Positions 38,110-49,668 of a DNA stretch of 64,000 bases are shown piece after piece (the stretch's first letter is position 1; each line of letters begins with the position of its first letter). Source of the DNA: Elgaria multicarinata webbii (lineage: Eukaryota; Chordata; Lepidosauria; Squamata; Anguidae). A program made the position numbers and the translations under genes. The notes under the pieces were generated by a model. The model made no database searches, was not told the origin of the DNA, and saw only the letters and a program-made list of their open reading frames with translations. Location: the NCBI RefSeq assembly GCF_023053635.1, contig NC_086184.1, positions 11,578,379 through 11,642,378 of the forward strand, written 5' to 3'.

Positions 38110-39590
38110 AGAACTTGCCGACTAGAGTTGGAAGAGGGGCAATCAAAGCAAGCCTGAGAATCGCTTACCCGCCCCTGAATTGTAGCAGGATAGAAGGAGC
38201 TTTGCACATCAAGCTTCTGGATAATATCTACGTATTGCAGAAGTTAAACCCTTACTTAGGTTTGTGTACATTGCTCGGAAGATCTCTGTAACGGTGCAGC
38301 CAGCAGCCAGAAGATGCTTGAATTCGTCATCGTCCAATAATATTTCTTTTTTCTTTGCAAACCAAATTAACTACATCTCCATTTAACCGATGTTGTTATA
38401 ACTACTCCCTCTTCCATGTGATTCCCCCTCCCTTGCAAACACCTGTATGTTTTCTACTTCGCACTATCCTTTAACAACCAATTTGAGTTTGTTTTTAACA
38501 CTATATATATATTTTTTACTCTTTCCCTGAGTTTAACTTTTAAAAAAGTATTTTTGAATATGTGGGTGCCATGGTGAAAGGTGCAACGCAAACCTTGCTG
38601 TATGCTAGTAAGTCAAACTGGGAAATAATAATATATATATATATATATTAACATGAACTATTCTAGCCAAGTCCTGATTTTCACTATTTCTATGTAAATC
38701 TGAGTGATTGTGGAATTTATAGGCTGCTCGATGTTTTGACGCTTGTTTTTTGCTCTTGTAATTGTGGCCCAACTACATGCCAGAAAGTATATTGAACTTT
38801 TACTAATTACTCTGTAAGATAAGGTGTGACTATTGACAAATTAATTTGGGATTTAGTTTTAATAGCTTTTAAATGGGATTTTCATTTCATTTCATTTCTT
38901 AGATGAGAATCATGGTGCGGTTAATGCGATTTTAACTAGACCTAGAAGGAGGAGGAACAAAACAGACAATAAATAAATAAAAAAGGGGGCTATGCAAACA
39001 GAAGTAGGTTTCACTTTGTTCTGAATGCAAAATGGAAGAAGTGCTAAACAAATTCTTTAACTGACAGTGCAAGAATTCCCTTTTAGCAATGTTTTGCCCT
39101 GCCTTTGTTCTGCCTCTTCCTCATTGTTTTATGAGTGGTTTTTTTTTTTTTAAAAAAAAGGAGGGAGGTCACCTACCAGTTTCAAGAACTGCGCCCTGAA
39201 TTCGCAACAAGATTGCTCTGTTGAATAGCTTCCACAAGGGGTTGGGGTCAGTCTCCCACCCTGAGCGGTCAGAGAGAAAATGCCTACAAAATTGTCCTCT
39301 AGATCCTTTTTACCATTGTATGTATTATATCTCTCAATCAGCTCACATTTTATACAGCTGTCTTATTAAAAGAAAGGAAAGAAATCCTTACAAGGTATAC
39401 CTAAAATGCTAGTATTATTATTTGCTAGTATTATTTTGTTTACAGTCTTTCAAAGATGTAAATGCTATAATTTTTTGCAGCACTCTAAAGAGAATAACTA
39501 CTTTTATTATCAAGGTACAGTAAAATACTTTTGATTGTAATCGAAACATAATGTGAAATAAAACCAGTGGAATAAACAAACGGACTTCGT
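38110..39590 (+). other. CBLN1: CBLN1 3' UTR (inferred extent)
   Basis: AT-rich, repeat-poor sequence after the stop. It contains ATTTTT/TTTTTA stretches, a short (AT)n near 38633 and TAATGCGATTTTAACTAG at about 38922. Its length of about 1.5 kb is inferred from the polyadenylation signals. Confidence 0.5.
39557..39576 (+). terminator. CBLN1: Paired polyadenylation signals for CBLN1
   Basis: AATAAA at 39557-39562 and again at 39571-39576, followed by GGACTTCGTGGAGAGTGGAT (GT/G-rich). An earlier AATAAATAAATAAA at 38968 is a possible proximal site. Confidence 0.45.
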
Positions 39591-39594
39591 GGAG

Positions 39595-39840
39595 AGTGGA
39601 TTCTCTCCCACCCCACCACTTTGGCTGTTCGTGAAGGATACAGATCAGATCTGGAATTTAATTATATCTCTATAAATCAAAATAATCTCTGGATATCCAC
39701 AGCCAATTTCTCAATTTGCAACCATAATGTGGACAGCGGCTGCTACATAGTTAAAATCACAATGCCCCCTCCTCCCAAACCTGGGTTCCAAGAAGGAATT
39801 TAATTAGCTCCTAGGGGGGCAGTTAATTCTAGCTTAATAA
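39595..39840. promoter_or_regulatory. Candidate conserved noncoding element downstream of CBLN1
   Basis: Unique sequence with repeated homeodomain cores: GGAATTTAATTATATC, AAGGAATTTAATTAGCTCC and CAGTTAATTCTAGC. Function inferred. Confidence 0.22.
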
Positions 39841-39957
39841 GCAATGTGTTATTTTATGTTCAACGCTTTCCCTTTTCAGAGGTTTATGTGTGCCCTTTTT
39901 AATAGTTTCATACAACAAATGGAGCACCAGTCTTTTAAAAAGCCCTCGGTAGGATGG

Positions 39958-40013
39958 TCTCTCTCTCTTTCTCTCTCTCTCTCTCTGTGTGTACGTACGT
40001 GTGTGTGTGTACT
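39958..40013. repeat. (CT)n/(GT)n simple repeat
   Basis: CTCTCTCTTTCTCTC, then GTGTGTACGTACGTGTGTGTG. Confidence 0.9.
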
Positions 40014-40598
40014 AAGAGAGAAGAGGCAGGTGCATTTTATTTGTTTGAGATGTTGGAAGCTGATGAATCCATTAATGGGAGTGAGCGGGCAGAAAGTAGA
40101 TCTAGATCTGTTGGTCAATCTCTGGATGAGTTGCGGTAAATCAGCAAGGATTTCTGACTCCCAATTGTTTAACAATAGCAATAAAATGACCCCTCCCCAT
40201 CTTGCAAAAATTAGAAATAATTATACTGCTGAAGTGAGAGTTTGGGGATAACCTTTTTCTTGCTTAAAAGGACTGCAGGTTCAGTTCTGTATACACAATA
40301 AATTTCTGGGGTCAGAATTCTGATTTTCAATGAAAAGAAGAAGTGTGAAGTCTGTCCATGCCTTTTTTTAATGCAATTGAGGAATAGGAGTACAGACTGG
40401 AAGGAACGTTGGCCAATTTTCACTATGGGAGGGAAGAGTGCTTAAAAGCAAGTGGACATAAGAGCTGCTTCTACTGAGGAGGTTGGGCCTATACAACCTG
40501 AGAAGTCCTAGATTCAAATCATGCTCCTGTCTACAACGAACAAATAGGAGCTCTTCAGTGTTTCATGCTGCCTCCATTGCAATGCAAAGCATGTGCAT
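40014..40598. other. Intergenic, nothing recognised
   Basis: AT-rich without a gene or confident repeat. Confidence 0.4.
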
Positions 40599-40787
40599 AT
40601 TATTTATTACATTTTTATGCTGCCCAATAACTGAAGCTCTCTGGGCGGTTCACAAAAATTCAAGCCATGAAAAGCATAAAAACAACCAACAATTTAAAAA
40701 CATGAATACAAAATACAATATAAAAAGCACAACCAGGATTAAAACCACACAGCAAAAATTGATATAGGTTAAAATATAGAATTAATT
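40599..40787 (-). mobile_element. L2-clade LINE 3' end
   Basis: Reverse complement of the family tail: TTTTATGCTGCCCAATAACT, GAAGCTCTCTGGGCGGTTCA and GCACAACCAGGATTAAAACC. It ends where a minus-strand SINE begins. Confidence 0.8.
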
Positions 40788-40925
40788 TATTAGATTTATA
40801 TCCTGTCTTTTTTCCTCCTAGGAACTCATGAGCTCCCTCCTTTCCATTTTATCCTCACAACAACAACAACCCTGTGAAGTAGGTTAGGCTGAGCATCTGT
40901 GACTAACGTAAAGTCACCGAGTGAG

Positions 40926-40952
40926 ATGATGATGATGATGATGATGATGATG

Positions 40953-40985
<33 letters not shown>

Positions 40986-41279
40986 TTCTTACCCACCTCT
41001 CCATCCCGATCAAGGCGGAGAACAACAATAAGTATAAAGTACATAAAATATTGATTAAAAACATAGTATACATTGGCCACAGCTAGACCTAAGGTTTATC
41101 CTGGGATCACCCAGGGTTCGCCCCTGCCTGAGCACTGGATCCCGTGTGTCACCTAGATGAACAGGTTTGATCCCTGGACGATCCAGGGATAAACCTTAGG
41201 TCTAGCTATGGCTATTGTTAAAACTTCCTAAAAAATAAATAAATACTAAAAGCATCCTAAAATTCCACTGGATAGGCCT
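40926..41279 (-). mobile_element. LINE 3' end inserted in the SINE
   Basis: The (ATG)n(ATA)n tract at 40926-40984 is the tail. Next comes TTTCTTACCCACCTCTCCAT (complement of the GGAGGTGGGTAATAAA end of the LINE at 63240) and GGCGGAGAACAACAATAAG. It is itself interrupted by a MITE at 41076-41212. Confidence 0.6.
41076..41212. mobile_element. Palindromic MITE nested in the LINE (TAGCTAGACCTAAGG family)
   Basis: GCCACAGCTAGACCTAAGG at the left pairs with CCTTAGGTCTAGCTATGGC at the right, with one mismatch. Subterminal TTTATCCTGGGATC pairs with GATCCAGGGATAAA. A relic of the same family lies at 13253. Confidence 0.8.
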
Positions 41280-41351
41280 AGCATGGCCAAGTGGGGACTA
41301 GAACCCGGATCTCCTGACTCCCAGTCCAACACTCTAACCACTACAACCTGG

Positions 41352-43102
41352 CAGATTTTCTGTTTAGGTTTACTGCAACAGCATATGTGAAATCTTTTCA
41401 AGATTCCATAACTACACAATTTGATGATGAAAGATCTGATAAACATTCTGTATTTCAGACAATGGGGTGATCTTTGCAGGCAAGGAAGACTGAGTGGCAA
41501 TAGGGACTCTTACCCCCCACCCCCAACATCTCCCACTACCCCTTCTTCCTTTCCCTTTTATTGTTTATTTTATTTTATACCTTGTCTTTCTACCAAAGGA
41601 ATGGCACTCAAGGCGGCTATCAACTTCATTTGCTAGCATCTGGCTGTGCTTCATTCCACTCAACCACAAGGACAAGAGAAGTGTGTTTGAATAAGAGGAA
41701 AAACAACTGTGTGGATAGAGGGGCTAAGAATGCAATTTTGGGGGAAGATAAGGATACCTTAATTGTCTTTCTCGCTTTCATTCTCCTATACCCCATCCCA
41801 TTACCATTGTGCAAAGTTTTTTGGGGTTTTTTTTTTACTGGATCATGTAATAACATTTAGTACTTGAGAAAGTGTTTTTATTTTTGCTTGGAATGTTCAA
41901 GTTCTTCTCAGTGATCCTTGGAATAAATCCAGTAACCTAGTACAATATTATCTCTTCCATATTGCAAATTGGAGTATTCAGAGAATAAGTATTAGTTGTT
42001 TGCCAGGAAACGTGGTGAGCTTGTGACTGGTGTAGGGTGGCTACTGAAACATCACTTAGTTTGCTTAAAAATTGCATTAGACTAATTTATGGGTATAGAT
42101 GTAAATTTAGAAATAATGACAGCCTTTCCGGCCTCTGTAATGTAGGAACCGTGGCCACCCTAGGTGAGATTTTGAACTGGGAACTTCTAGAGTCAGGTTT
42201 CTTGACCTACCTCATGCTTCTGAAATAACCATCTTCAGCCCAGGAGAGAAGAGGGAGGCATGGGGATGCAGCAGCTGAGCTGGCTGTGCGATTACCTTTA
42301 AAAGAGAGAGTCAGCTGTGGTCTCCAGCTCTTCATTAGGGATTTGGCTTCTTTGGCATCAACCAGCCAGTGGCTATGAGCCTGCAAAAAGAAGGGGTGGG
42401 GGGAAAGGCCCAGTGATTGAGATTGATGGAGAAAGGCTAAGAAGAGGATAGAAGAGGCTACACTGTTGTTATAAATGAGGAATTATTCTTTGAACCAATG
42501 CAGCTGCAGGTGAAGAACTGTGAAATGGGGAGAGGAGGGCTTTCCCTCTAATTCACACTATAAAATGTTTCAGATATGTTGGACTACCACTCCCATGCTG
42601 GTTGGGGATAATGGGGGTTGTAGTCTGACACCACTGGCTTGGGAAAGGCTGAAGATGTGGTTAGGGTGCTTCCAGATGGAGGACTCCTAGCGCTACCAAT
42701 CAAAAGACTGTGCATTTCTCCCGCAAACAGTTTTCCAACAGGAAAAAGATGGAAGCAGCAACCTTATGACGCAGGAGAGTAAACAAATGGGAAGATGCTG
42801 TAATCTGGATCTCCTGTCAAAGTCTGTGACGGTGGCAGGCAATCACATAACAATCCTCAGTAAAATGTGCCTAAGGTAGCAATCGTAGACCCTCTTATCT
42901 GGTAATAAGCCCCAATTAATGTACTGCATAACATCCCACTAATGAGTGGGATTCAGTTAATCATGGCTAACATGTCCCATTCATTTCAATGGGACTACTC
43001 TATGTAGGACTGATGCTGTATCTTACCCATTGGGACTTACTTCTGAGTAAATGTTATAGGATTGTGCTCTCTGTATTCCCTACTCAAAGTACGGCATTTC
43101 TG
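41352..43102. other. Intergenic; one MITE and unique sequence
   Basis: 42565-42655 is an ACTACAACTCCCA MITE (TTGGACTACCACTCCCATG ... GGGGGTTGTAGTCTGACACC). 42930-43070 has GCAATCCTA-family relics. No gene. Confidence 0.45.
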
Positions 43103-43565
43103 TAGGGCTGTCACCTGACTGAGAAAATCTTAGTCGAAGCATTATAAGTTTAAAATGGCATATATTAGCATAAAAAAACCCAATCGTTTTTGAAAAGGGA
43201 AATGTACACATTGGTTTGGAGCCAGACCTGCTCCCATTTAGAGGAGATCCATTGAAATCAATGGGAATTTAGTCATTGATTTCCATCACGCCAATCTAAG
43301 TATGATGAAGTCTGGGCCTAAACCATTTTTATTTTTTTTATTTTTGCAGTATGTATGAGCAAGGGCAGCAGGCACAGTTTCAGAAGAGGCATCCTTACTT
43401 GTAAATGTGGTAGGAGGAGGGATCCCTCTTCTAAGATGCTAGCCACAGGTTTCGTAAATACTTCTATTTGTAAATATTTTTAAAGTGTCTTTTTTTAAGT
43501 CTGCTGCATGGTTGAGGGAGAATGTTTAATTGATCAAGAGGTTTTTAATTGATTAACCAATTAAA
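43103..43565. mobile_element. hAT-like MITE, relative of 25588
   Basis: TAGGGCTGTCACCTGACTGA left end, with GTTTTTAATTGATTAACCAA near the right. The right terminus is not clear. Confidence 0.35.
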
Positions 43566-43633
43566 GGATAAAGACTGCTATCCTACTTGGGGAAGTATTA
43601 TGAAGCAAACTGGACTTATGTCTGAGTAAACTG

Positions 43634-43782
43634 GGGTGACCATATGAAAAGGAGGACAGGAGGAGGTGCCCTGCCCTCTTTTAAATCTGGTCACTCTGGT
43701 AGAGCTCCTGCAGCTTTAACTGTAGTGATGAAGAGGGAGTTTCACCAGGTTCTCCATATATACAAATGACACCTGCTAGGTA
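43634..43782. mobile_element. Partial GGGTGACCATATG-family MITE
   Basis: Left end GGGTGACCATATGAAAAGG, then a jump to the central loop in inverted orientation (CCCTCTTTTAAATCTGGTCA) and part of the second arm (CTCCATATATACAAATGACA). Internally deleted. Confidence 0.6.
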
Positions 43783-43827
43783 AACTTACATAGATAGGAT
43801 AGGGAGGTGACCTAGCAATCCTATGGA

Positions 43828-43908
43828 TGCATGTTTTGGGACTAAACTCCATTGACCTTAGTGGGATTTACTTCTGAGTAAACATGCATTGTGTAGCTGC
43901 AATCCTAA
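43828..43908. mobile_element. GCAATCCTA-family MITE
   Basis: AGCAATCCTATGGATGCATG, AGTGGGATTTACTTCTGAGT, AGCTGCAATCCTAAAACACC. It sits between two unrelated MITEs. Confidence 0.5.
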
Positions 43909-43918
43909 AACACCACTA

Positions 43919-44236
43919 GGGGGACCATATGAAAAGGAGGACAGGGCTCCTGTATCTTTAACAGTTGTATTGAAAAGGAAATTTCCGCAGGTGGCATTTG
44001 TATATATGGGGAACCTGGTGAAAGTCCCTCTTCATCACAACAGTTAAAGCTGCAGGAGCTATATACCAGAGTGACCTGATTTAAAAGAGGGCAGGGCACC
44101 TGTAGCTCTAACTGTTGTGATAAAGAGGGAATTTCACCAGGTTCCCCATATATACAAATGACACCTGCTGAAATTCCCTTTTCAATGCAACTGTTAAAGA
44201 TACAGGAGCCCTGTCCTCCTTTTCATATGGTCACCC
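43919..44236. mobile_element. Palindromic Tc1/mariner-like MITE (GGGTGACCATATG family)
   Basis: TA on both sides (43917-43918, 44237-44238). Ends GGGGGACCATATGAAAAGG and CCTTTTCATATGGTCACCC. Arms of about 140 bp pair through ATCTTTAACAGTTG, CATATATGGGGAACCTGGTG and CTCTTCATCACAACAGTTAA. Confidence 0.8.
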
Positions 44237-44239
44237 TAC

Positions 44240-44770
44240 TTAAGAGCATGTTTTGTTCTGCATGCAAGCCAAACCACCCTTGTCTCAATTCTATCTACCT
44301 TTATTTCTCACATGCTCATAAACTGCAACCTGTTATTTATAGCCTCCCTTTCTAGCAATTCAGGAAAACACTGACCTGGTTCACACAATCACTTGTATAA
44401 ACCGTGGTGTGTGCAGGGCATAATTTCCTAATCTTCACCTAGCAACAGCTTCTCGTGTTAACTGAACCTGGGGGCATGGCTTATTGGAGGGGGAAACAGC
44501 CCCTAAATAACTCATAGGCTGCTTTTAGGTTATGTGAAGGCTCCCCCACCTCAAACAAGCCATGCTGCCAGGGTTTGGCTGACAGGAGAAGCCACTGCTG
44601 GGCAGATGATCATATAAATTGCTGTAGCTTAAACAGGCTTGTTTAAGCTATGGTGACCAGGTCACTGAACCATGGACTTCCTTGCCAGACATTGGTTGTT
44701 TGCTTGGGCTGTGCAATGTCCCTACATGCTTTTATTTTGGGGTAGCTCTTACAATTCTAGTTGGACTAAG
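44240..44770. other. Intergenic, possible MITE relic
   Basis: 44370-44700 opens with ACCTGGTTCACACAATCACT and closes near GCTATGGTGACCAGGTCACT, suggesting another decayed palindromic element. No gene. Confidence 0.3.
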
Positions 44771-44773
44771 TTA

Positions 44774-45087
44774 GAGTGACCATATGAAAAGGAGGACAGG
44801 GCTCCTGTATCTTTAACAGTTGCATAGAAAAGGGGATTTCAACAGGTGTCATTTGTATATATGGAGAACCTGGTGAAATTCCCTCTTCATCACAACAGTT
44901 AAAGCTGCAGGAGCTCTACCAGTGACCAGATTTAAAAGAGGGCAGGGCACCTGCAGCTTTAACTGCTGTGATAAAGAGGGAATTTCACCAGGTTCCCCAT
45001 ATATACAAATGACACCTGCTGAAATTCCTTTTTCAATACAACTGTTAAAGATACAGGAGCCCTGCCCTCCTTTTCATATGGTCACCC
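44774..45087. mobile_element. Palindromic Tc1/mariner-like MITE (GGGTGACCATATG family)
   Basis: TA on both sides (44772-44773, 45088-45089). Ends GAGTGACCATATGAAAAGG and CCTTTTCATATGGTCACCC. Central CCAGTGACCAGATTTAAAAG, as in the 43919 copy, with which it shares nearly every block. Confidence 0.82.
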
Positions 45088-45089
45088 TA

Positions 45090-46724
45090 GAATAAACATG
45101 CATAGGATTGCACTGTAGACAGCCAACCAGCTAAAAATCAAAATGCAAAGCCTTTTTGAAATAAAAGAGGGGTGAAAAAGGATGTGAAATTGTCTAGATG
45201 TGGCAGAGAAATTGACACAGCCTCTTTAGAACTCCATTGGCACCTTTGGAAGCAAACAAGGCATGAAACAGATTACTATTGAGCTAGGCTAAGCAAAGGA
45301 GGGAAGGAATAAATAAAGATGCACATAGTGTACACAGTGTTTAGTAGTTAGAGAATACAAACATCCCAGGCATTATTGACTAAGGCCAGATCTACACCAA
45401 GTAGGATATAGTGCTATGAAAGTAGTATGAGCCCCAACAGTTGTCAGTGCACTTCAGTACCACTATAAAGTAGTAGTGTAGATCCTGCCTGAGAGTACTG
45501 GATTTAATGGGACTTGTTCCCAACTTAAGTGTGCATAGAATTACTGCCTTAATAACAATTAGGATGCATAGAAAATTTGACAAAAGTTTTACTGGATATA
45601 TTATTATTATTATTGCATGTACATACATGGATCTGAAACATGTTTAGATGGAAACAAGCCCCATTTATTTAAAACTAAATTGACTTCCAAGTGAATGTGA
45701 TGGCCCTGTTAATTAAGAATGTACAGATATGAAGGCAAATGAGTGAGTGAGTAGCAGGGATGAAAGAGTCTTTGAATGTCCCTATTTTCCAGGTCTCACC
45801 TGACCACAATTAGTTAGGAACATAGCAAATTGCTGTATACAGTGTTTGACTGTTTATTCTACTTCAGTATTATCTACACTAGAGATGAGCATTTTGTCCT
45901 AATTTCATGAAGGCTGGGAAGCCCAAAAGAGAGAAGGACTGTGCCCGGGGCAGGAGCTGAAATAGATGGAGGAATGATATGAGGAATGGGAAAGTCTTCT
46001 ACAAGTGGTCAGGAGACCTCTGACAATATTGATTGGTCTCCTCCTCTGCAGTCTAATGGGTAGGGAGGGCAGTGTTACAGCTAGGTAATTTTAGACCCTG
46101 GATTTTAAGGTGGGAGGGAGCTTTAGATGGCCATTTGGAATTTCTTCAGTTGTGAAGCACACAGTTAATATTGCTCTTTTCCCTCTCTTCTTCTTCTAAT
46201 TTCCTGATATGCCCGAGCAAGGAGAAAACAACACCCCCTCCCCAAATCCCCAACCCCCTGTTTGCCAACCCTGATATTAAAAAAAGAAGAAGAAGATATG
46301 GAGTGTGTGGGGTTTTGCATTTTAAACTCATTTAAATCATAGCACTCCTGTGACTACAGGAATAAAATAGAGCTCACTTCTGCTGCTCTGATGCTAAACA
46401 CATTTACTCAGGAATAAACACCATATTGTTGTAGAAAAGCATATTTAAAATAAAAAATAATCAAGTGAGCTTTTGTGCATGCCCAGAGGGCTATACCCTG
46501 ACTATAAAATAACCCACTCTGCACATCGTTGGTTATTTGCATGGGTTAAAAAAAATCCCGCCACATGACAGAATAACCCACGGCGGGTTAAATAAACCAC
46601 CATCGATTATTCAACCCACTGTAGGTTATCAAGTTGTCTGAACTCAGTCAAAGAAGAAAGCAGGAATAAAAGAAAGAGAAAGAGGAAAGAATGTGAAAGA
46701 AAGAAAGAAAAGATGTTGTGCTAG
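45090..46724. other. Intergenic with MITE fragments
   Basis: 45383-45491 is a short GATCTACACCAAGTAGGATA-family piece (see 46869). 46490-46640 has AACCCAC/GGGTTA inverted motifs (AATAACCCACTCTGC ... GGTTATCAAGTTG). An (AAG)n purine run sits near 46660-46715. No gene. Confidence 0.4.
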
Positions 46725-46851
46725 GCAGCCTTCCTCAACCTGGGGCTCTCCAGATGTGTTGAACTACATCTCCCAGAATGCCCCAGCGCTGGCTGGGGCA
46801 TTCTGGGAGTTGTAGTCCAACACATCTGGAGAGCCCCAGGTTGAGGAAGGC
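46725..46851. mobile_element. Nearly perfect 127-bp palindromic MITE (ACTACAACTCCCA family)
   Basis: CCTTCCTCAACCTGGGGCTC, CAGATGTGTTG and CAGAATGCCCCAGC are mirrored almost without mismatch as GCTGGGGCATTCTG ... GAGCCCCAGGTTGAGGAAGG. Perfect octamers TGTGCTAG at 46717-46724 and 46852-46859 flank it, so it looks like a comparatively recent insertion. Confidence 0.85.
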
Positions 46852-46868
46852 TGTGCTAGTGGAAACTA

Positions 46869-47086
46869 AGGGCTCATCTACACTGAGCAGGATATTCCAC
46901 TATGAAAGTGGTATATAAAAGCCACACTACTGCTTTATAGCAGTACTGAAGTGCACTGACCTCTGTTGGGGCCCATTGAGACATACTATATACCGCTCTC
47001 ATACTGCTATATGTTGCTTGGTGTGGCTCTTGCCTTTTATATACCACTTTCAGAGTGGAATATCCTACTTGGTGTAGAGGAGCCCT
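46869..47086. mobile_element. Palindromic MITE (AGGGCTCATCTACAC family)
   Basis: Ends AGGGCTCATCTACACTGAGC and GGTGTAGAGGAGCCCT with TA outside (46867-46868, 47087-47088). Subterminal CACTATGAAAGTGGTATATA pairs with TATACCACTTTCAGAGTGG. Relatives at 45383, 62581 and 63711. Confidence 0.75.
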
Positions 47087-47089
47087 TAG

Positions 47090-47611
47090 TTCTGATCCAT
47101 GAGTGAGAGAAGAATCCAAGTAAATTTATGTTTGCAGAAACGCAGTTGAACAGTATGTTTGCATAACTCTTGCGCAACGTGTTGCACGATGCAACCCAGT
47201 GGCATGCCCATTGTGCAACCAGTTAAGGTACTGCTTGCATCCATTCTGCAACTCATTGTTCAACATACTGGGCAATCAGTTTTACAACTGCTCACACCAC
47301 TGTTTCTACGATGGAAAGATTCAGCAGGGCTCCATTACTGAATGAATGTCAGTGTTGGATACTGCCCCCGGTTGAGGAAGGCAGGCCTACATGATTAAGC
47401 TGGCTCTTAAGCATTCCAGCTAACAAGAGGGGATGTTTGCATTCTCATTTTATTTACTCAGCTTTGGCTTGGTTCTTTGTCTAGTGCCTTCCAACTCCAG
47501 TGTATCTGTGTAATCTCTGCCTGCTGCTGCTTATAGAAGGAGGAGGCCATTGTCTTTAAAACCTTGACTCATGACACAATATAGGCATCATCAATCTCTA
47601 AAGTGTTACAG

Positions 47612-47667
<56 letters not shown>

Positions 47668-48251
47668 AATCCCCGTGTTATTGCTATTAAATAAACATAC
47701 ACACCTGTCATACTCATTCTACTGGTGGATTATATGAGCCTCCTAGATCTCTCCTCACAGCTAGAGTTTGCTGGCATGTGACCAGAAATTCATTAGGCGA
47801 GCCCAGAATCATTATGGTTTTATTAGACCAGGTTAAGCAATCCACAGACTCAGCAAGAATCATACAGCCTGGGGAGGCACTGATGTGATACAGAAACACA
47901 AATGGGAAGAGGATAAGATAAAGATTCCCTTGTTGCCAGAGGAAGGGGAGGGGGGGGGGTCAGAACAAAATAAAGATTCATTGTTGCTGTTAATGATTTA
48001 TTAGTTATGCAGCTCTGTTTATGTACGTGGCATTCTATAGCGAAAGCAAAGTGGGGGAACGGAGAGAGTTCTTTTCTTCGTGGAGCTCACAATCTGAAGT
48101 CCGATAGTTGGGAAAGAACAGAAACTGGGCCAGGGGATAAACGAGGCCACCTTGACAACGTTTTTTTTGGGAAGATTCCACAAAGTATCACATAGACTAA
48201 TCAGTGGAGGCTAGTGACTCTGATTTGGGTGAACCTATTTTGGGGATAGGA
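47090..48251. other. Intergenic; (AT)n microsatellite at 47613-47659
   Basis: The rest is unassigned. CACAATCTGAAGTCCGATAG near 48088 looks like a decayed LINE wording. No gene. Confidence 0.45.
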
Positions 48252-48718
48252 TTTATTATTTATTTATTTATTTATTTACATTTATATACCGCCCCACAGC
48301 CGAAGCTCTCTGGGTGGTTTACAACAATTAACAATAGTAAATATTAAAAGTATACAAAAAATTAAAAAAACATAAAAACAGTATAAAAACAACAGTATCC
48401 ATTTAAAAACAACAATTCTGGGGTCCATTAAAAACAAACTTAACGTTGTTAAATGCTGTTAAAATGCCTGGGAGAAGAGAAAAGTCTTGACCTGGTGCCG
48501 AAAAGATAACAATGTTGGCGCCAGGCGAGCCTCATCGGGAAGATCATTCCACAGTCGGGGGGCAACCACTGAGAAGGCCCTCTCCCTTGTTGCCATCCTC
48601 CGAGCTTCCCTCGGAGTAGGCACTCGAAGGAGGACCTTAGATGTTGAGCGCAGTGTATGGGTAGGTTCATGTCGGGAGAGGCGTTCCATCAGGTATTGTG
48701 GTCCCAAGCCATGTATTT
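48252..48718 (-). mobile_element. L2-clade LINE 3' end with ORF2 C-terminus
   Basis: The minus strand has the tail (TATATACCGCCCCACAGCCG, AAGCTCTCTGGGTGG) and codes for RRMATRERAFSVVAPRLW, NDLPDEARLAPTLLSFRHQV and KTFLFSQAF. Close relative of the + strand copy at 61055. The reading frame is intact over its last ~80 codons. Confidence 0.88.
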
Positions 48719-48812
48719 AGCACCTTGGATAGCTCTTGTAGAGTTCTAGCTGAAACTCAGAAGGGACTTACTACCCCATTGAAATTGGAGCCACCAGCCT
48801 CCAGGGATACTA
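48719..48812. mobile_element. MITE arm (GGCTGGTGGCTCC family)
   Basis: TTAGCACCTTGGATAGCTC, TAGAGTTCTAGCTGAAAC, TGAAATTGGAGCCACCAGCC: right arm only. Confidence 0.55.
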
Positions 48813-48814
48813 AT

Positions 48815-49668
48815 AGCAGGTTGAGTGCCTGTCAGTTTGGAAGTGAACCAGGGTCACTCAGAAATTGGTGGAAGTGGTTTCTACATACTTTAGTGGGCTC
48901 TCCAGATATGCAGAAGACAGGGTCCAGGTGATATCTTGGAGAGAAGAAGTACAAGCTCAGAGAGGAAGATTTTACCTAGCAAAACTCCGTCCTGCTGCCA
49001 TGGATATGGTCCTTCCATGGTCCTTATATCTCCATTACTAGACAATGAATGAAGTGCAGCTAGAAAGGTGAGTTCATGGCTTTATCAAGAGGGCAATCCA
49101 CACCAGTGAGAGTACCTGCCTGGTGCCCTAGGAGATCTCACCTGTGCGAATGAGATAATGGAGATCAAGTCCTTCTTGGTCAATCAGAATGAATAGGAGT
49201 TAAAGATGCATGAAGTGGCTATGGAAAGATGGATATGGACTTTTGTGCATATTTGTGGTGCTGGCTTTTTGTGTGTTTTCTTTTCTTTCCTTTTTGTATG
49301 ATACCTGAAAATTTCTTCGTTATCTATTGAGCATAGGCTACACATCCGGGACTATTTCTTTTAGGAAAGTATTTGCCACATCTAATGATGGAGATGTGGA
49401 TCCTTTTCTAATAAAACATTTGATATGGTGTCTGGGAGTTGTTGGGAGTTGTAGGTCCAAAAAGCTCTGGAGGGCACCAGGTCTGGAAATGCAGTGCTAA
49501 AGAGCAGCATAGCTATGAAGCATGGAATCTCTCTGTTCATTACCACTTGGAAAAGATCTGTCTTGTGTTGCTGCTGACGTTGAAAAACAAAAACATCCTT
49601 CCCTTTCTTGGAGAGAAGATGTGGTGGGCCCAGCAGAAGTCAGATCAAGCTGCTCCGAAGCAATACAA
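48815..49668. other. Intergenic, nothing firm
   Basis: 49431-49490 is a short ACTACAACTCCCA arm (GTTGGGAGTTGTAGGTCC, GGAGGGCACCAGGTCTGG). No gene. Confidence 0.4.

Larger units (their letters stand above)
40788..41351 (-). mobile_element. tRNA-derived SINE split by a LINE insertion
   Basis: 3' part 40788-40925 (GATTTATATCCTGTC, CAACAACCCTGTGAAGTAGG, AAAGTCACCGAGTGAG). 5' part 41280-41351 (GGCCAAGTGGGGACTAGAAC, CCGGATCTCCTGACTCCCAG, CACTCTAACCACTACAACC). Joined, they follow the order of the intact family. The 354 bp between them is foreign. Confidence 0.75.
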
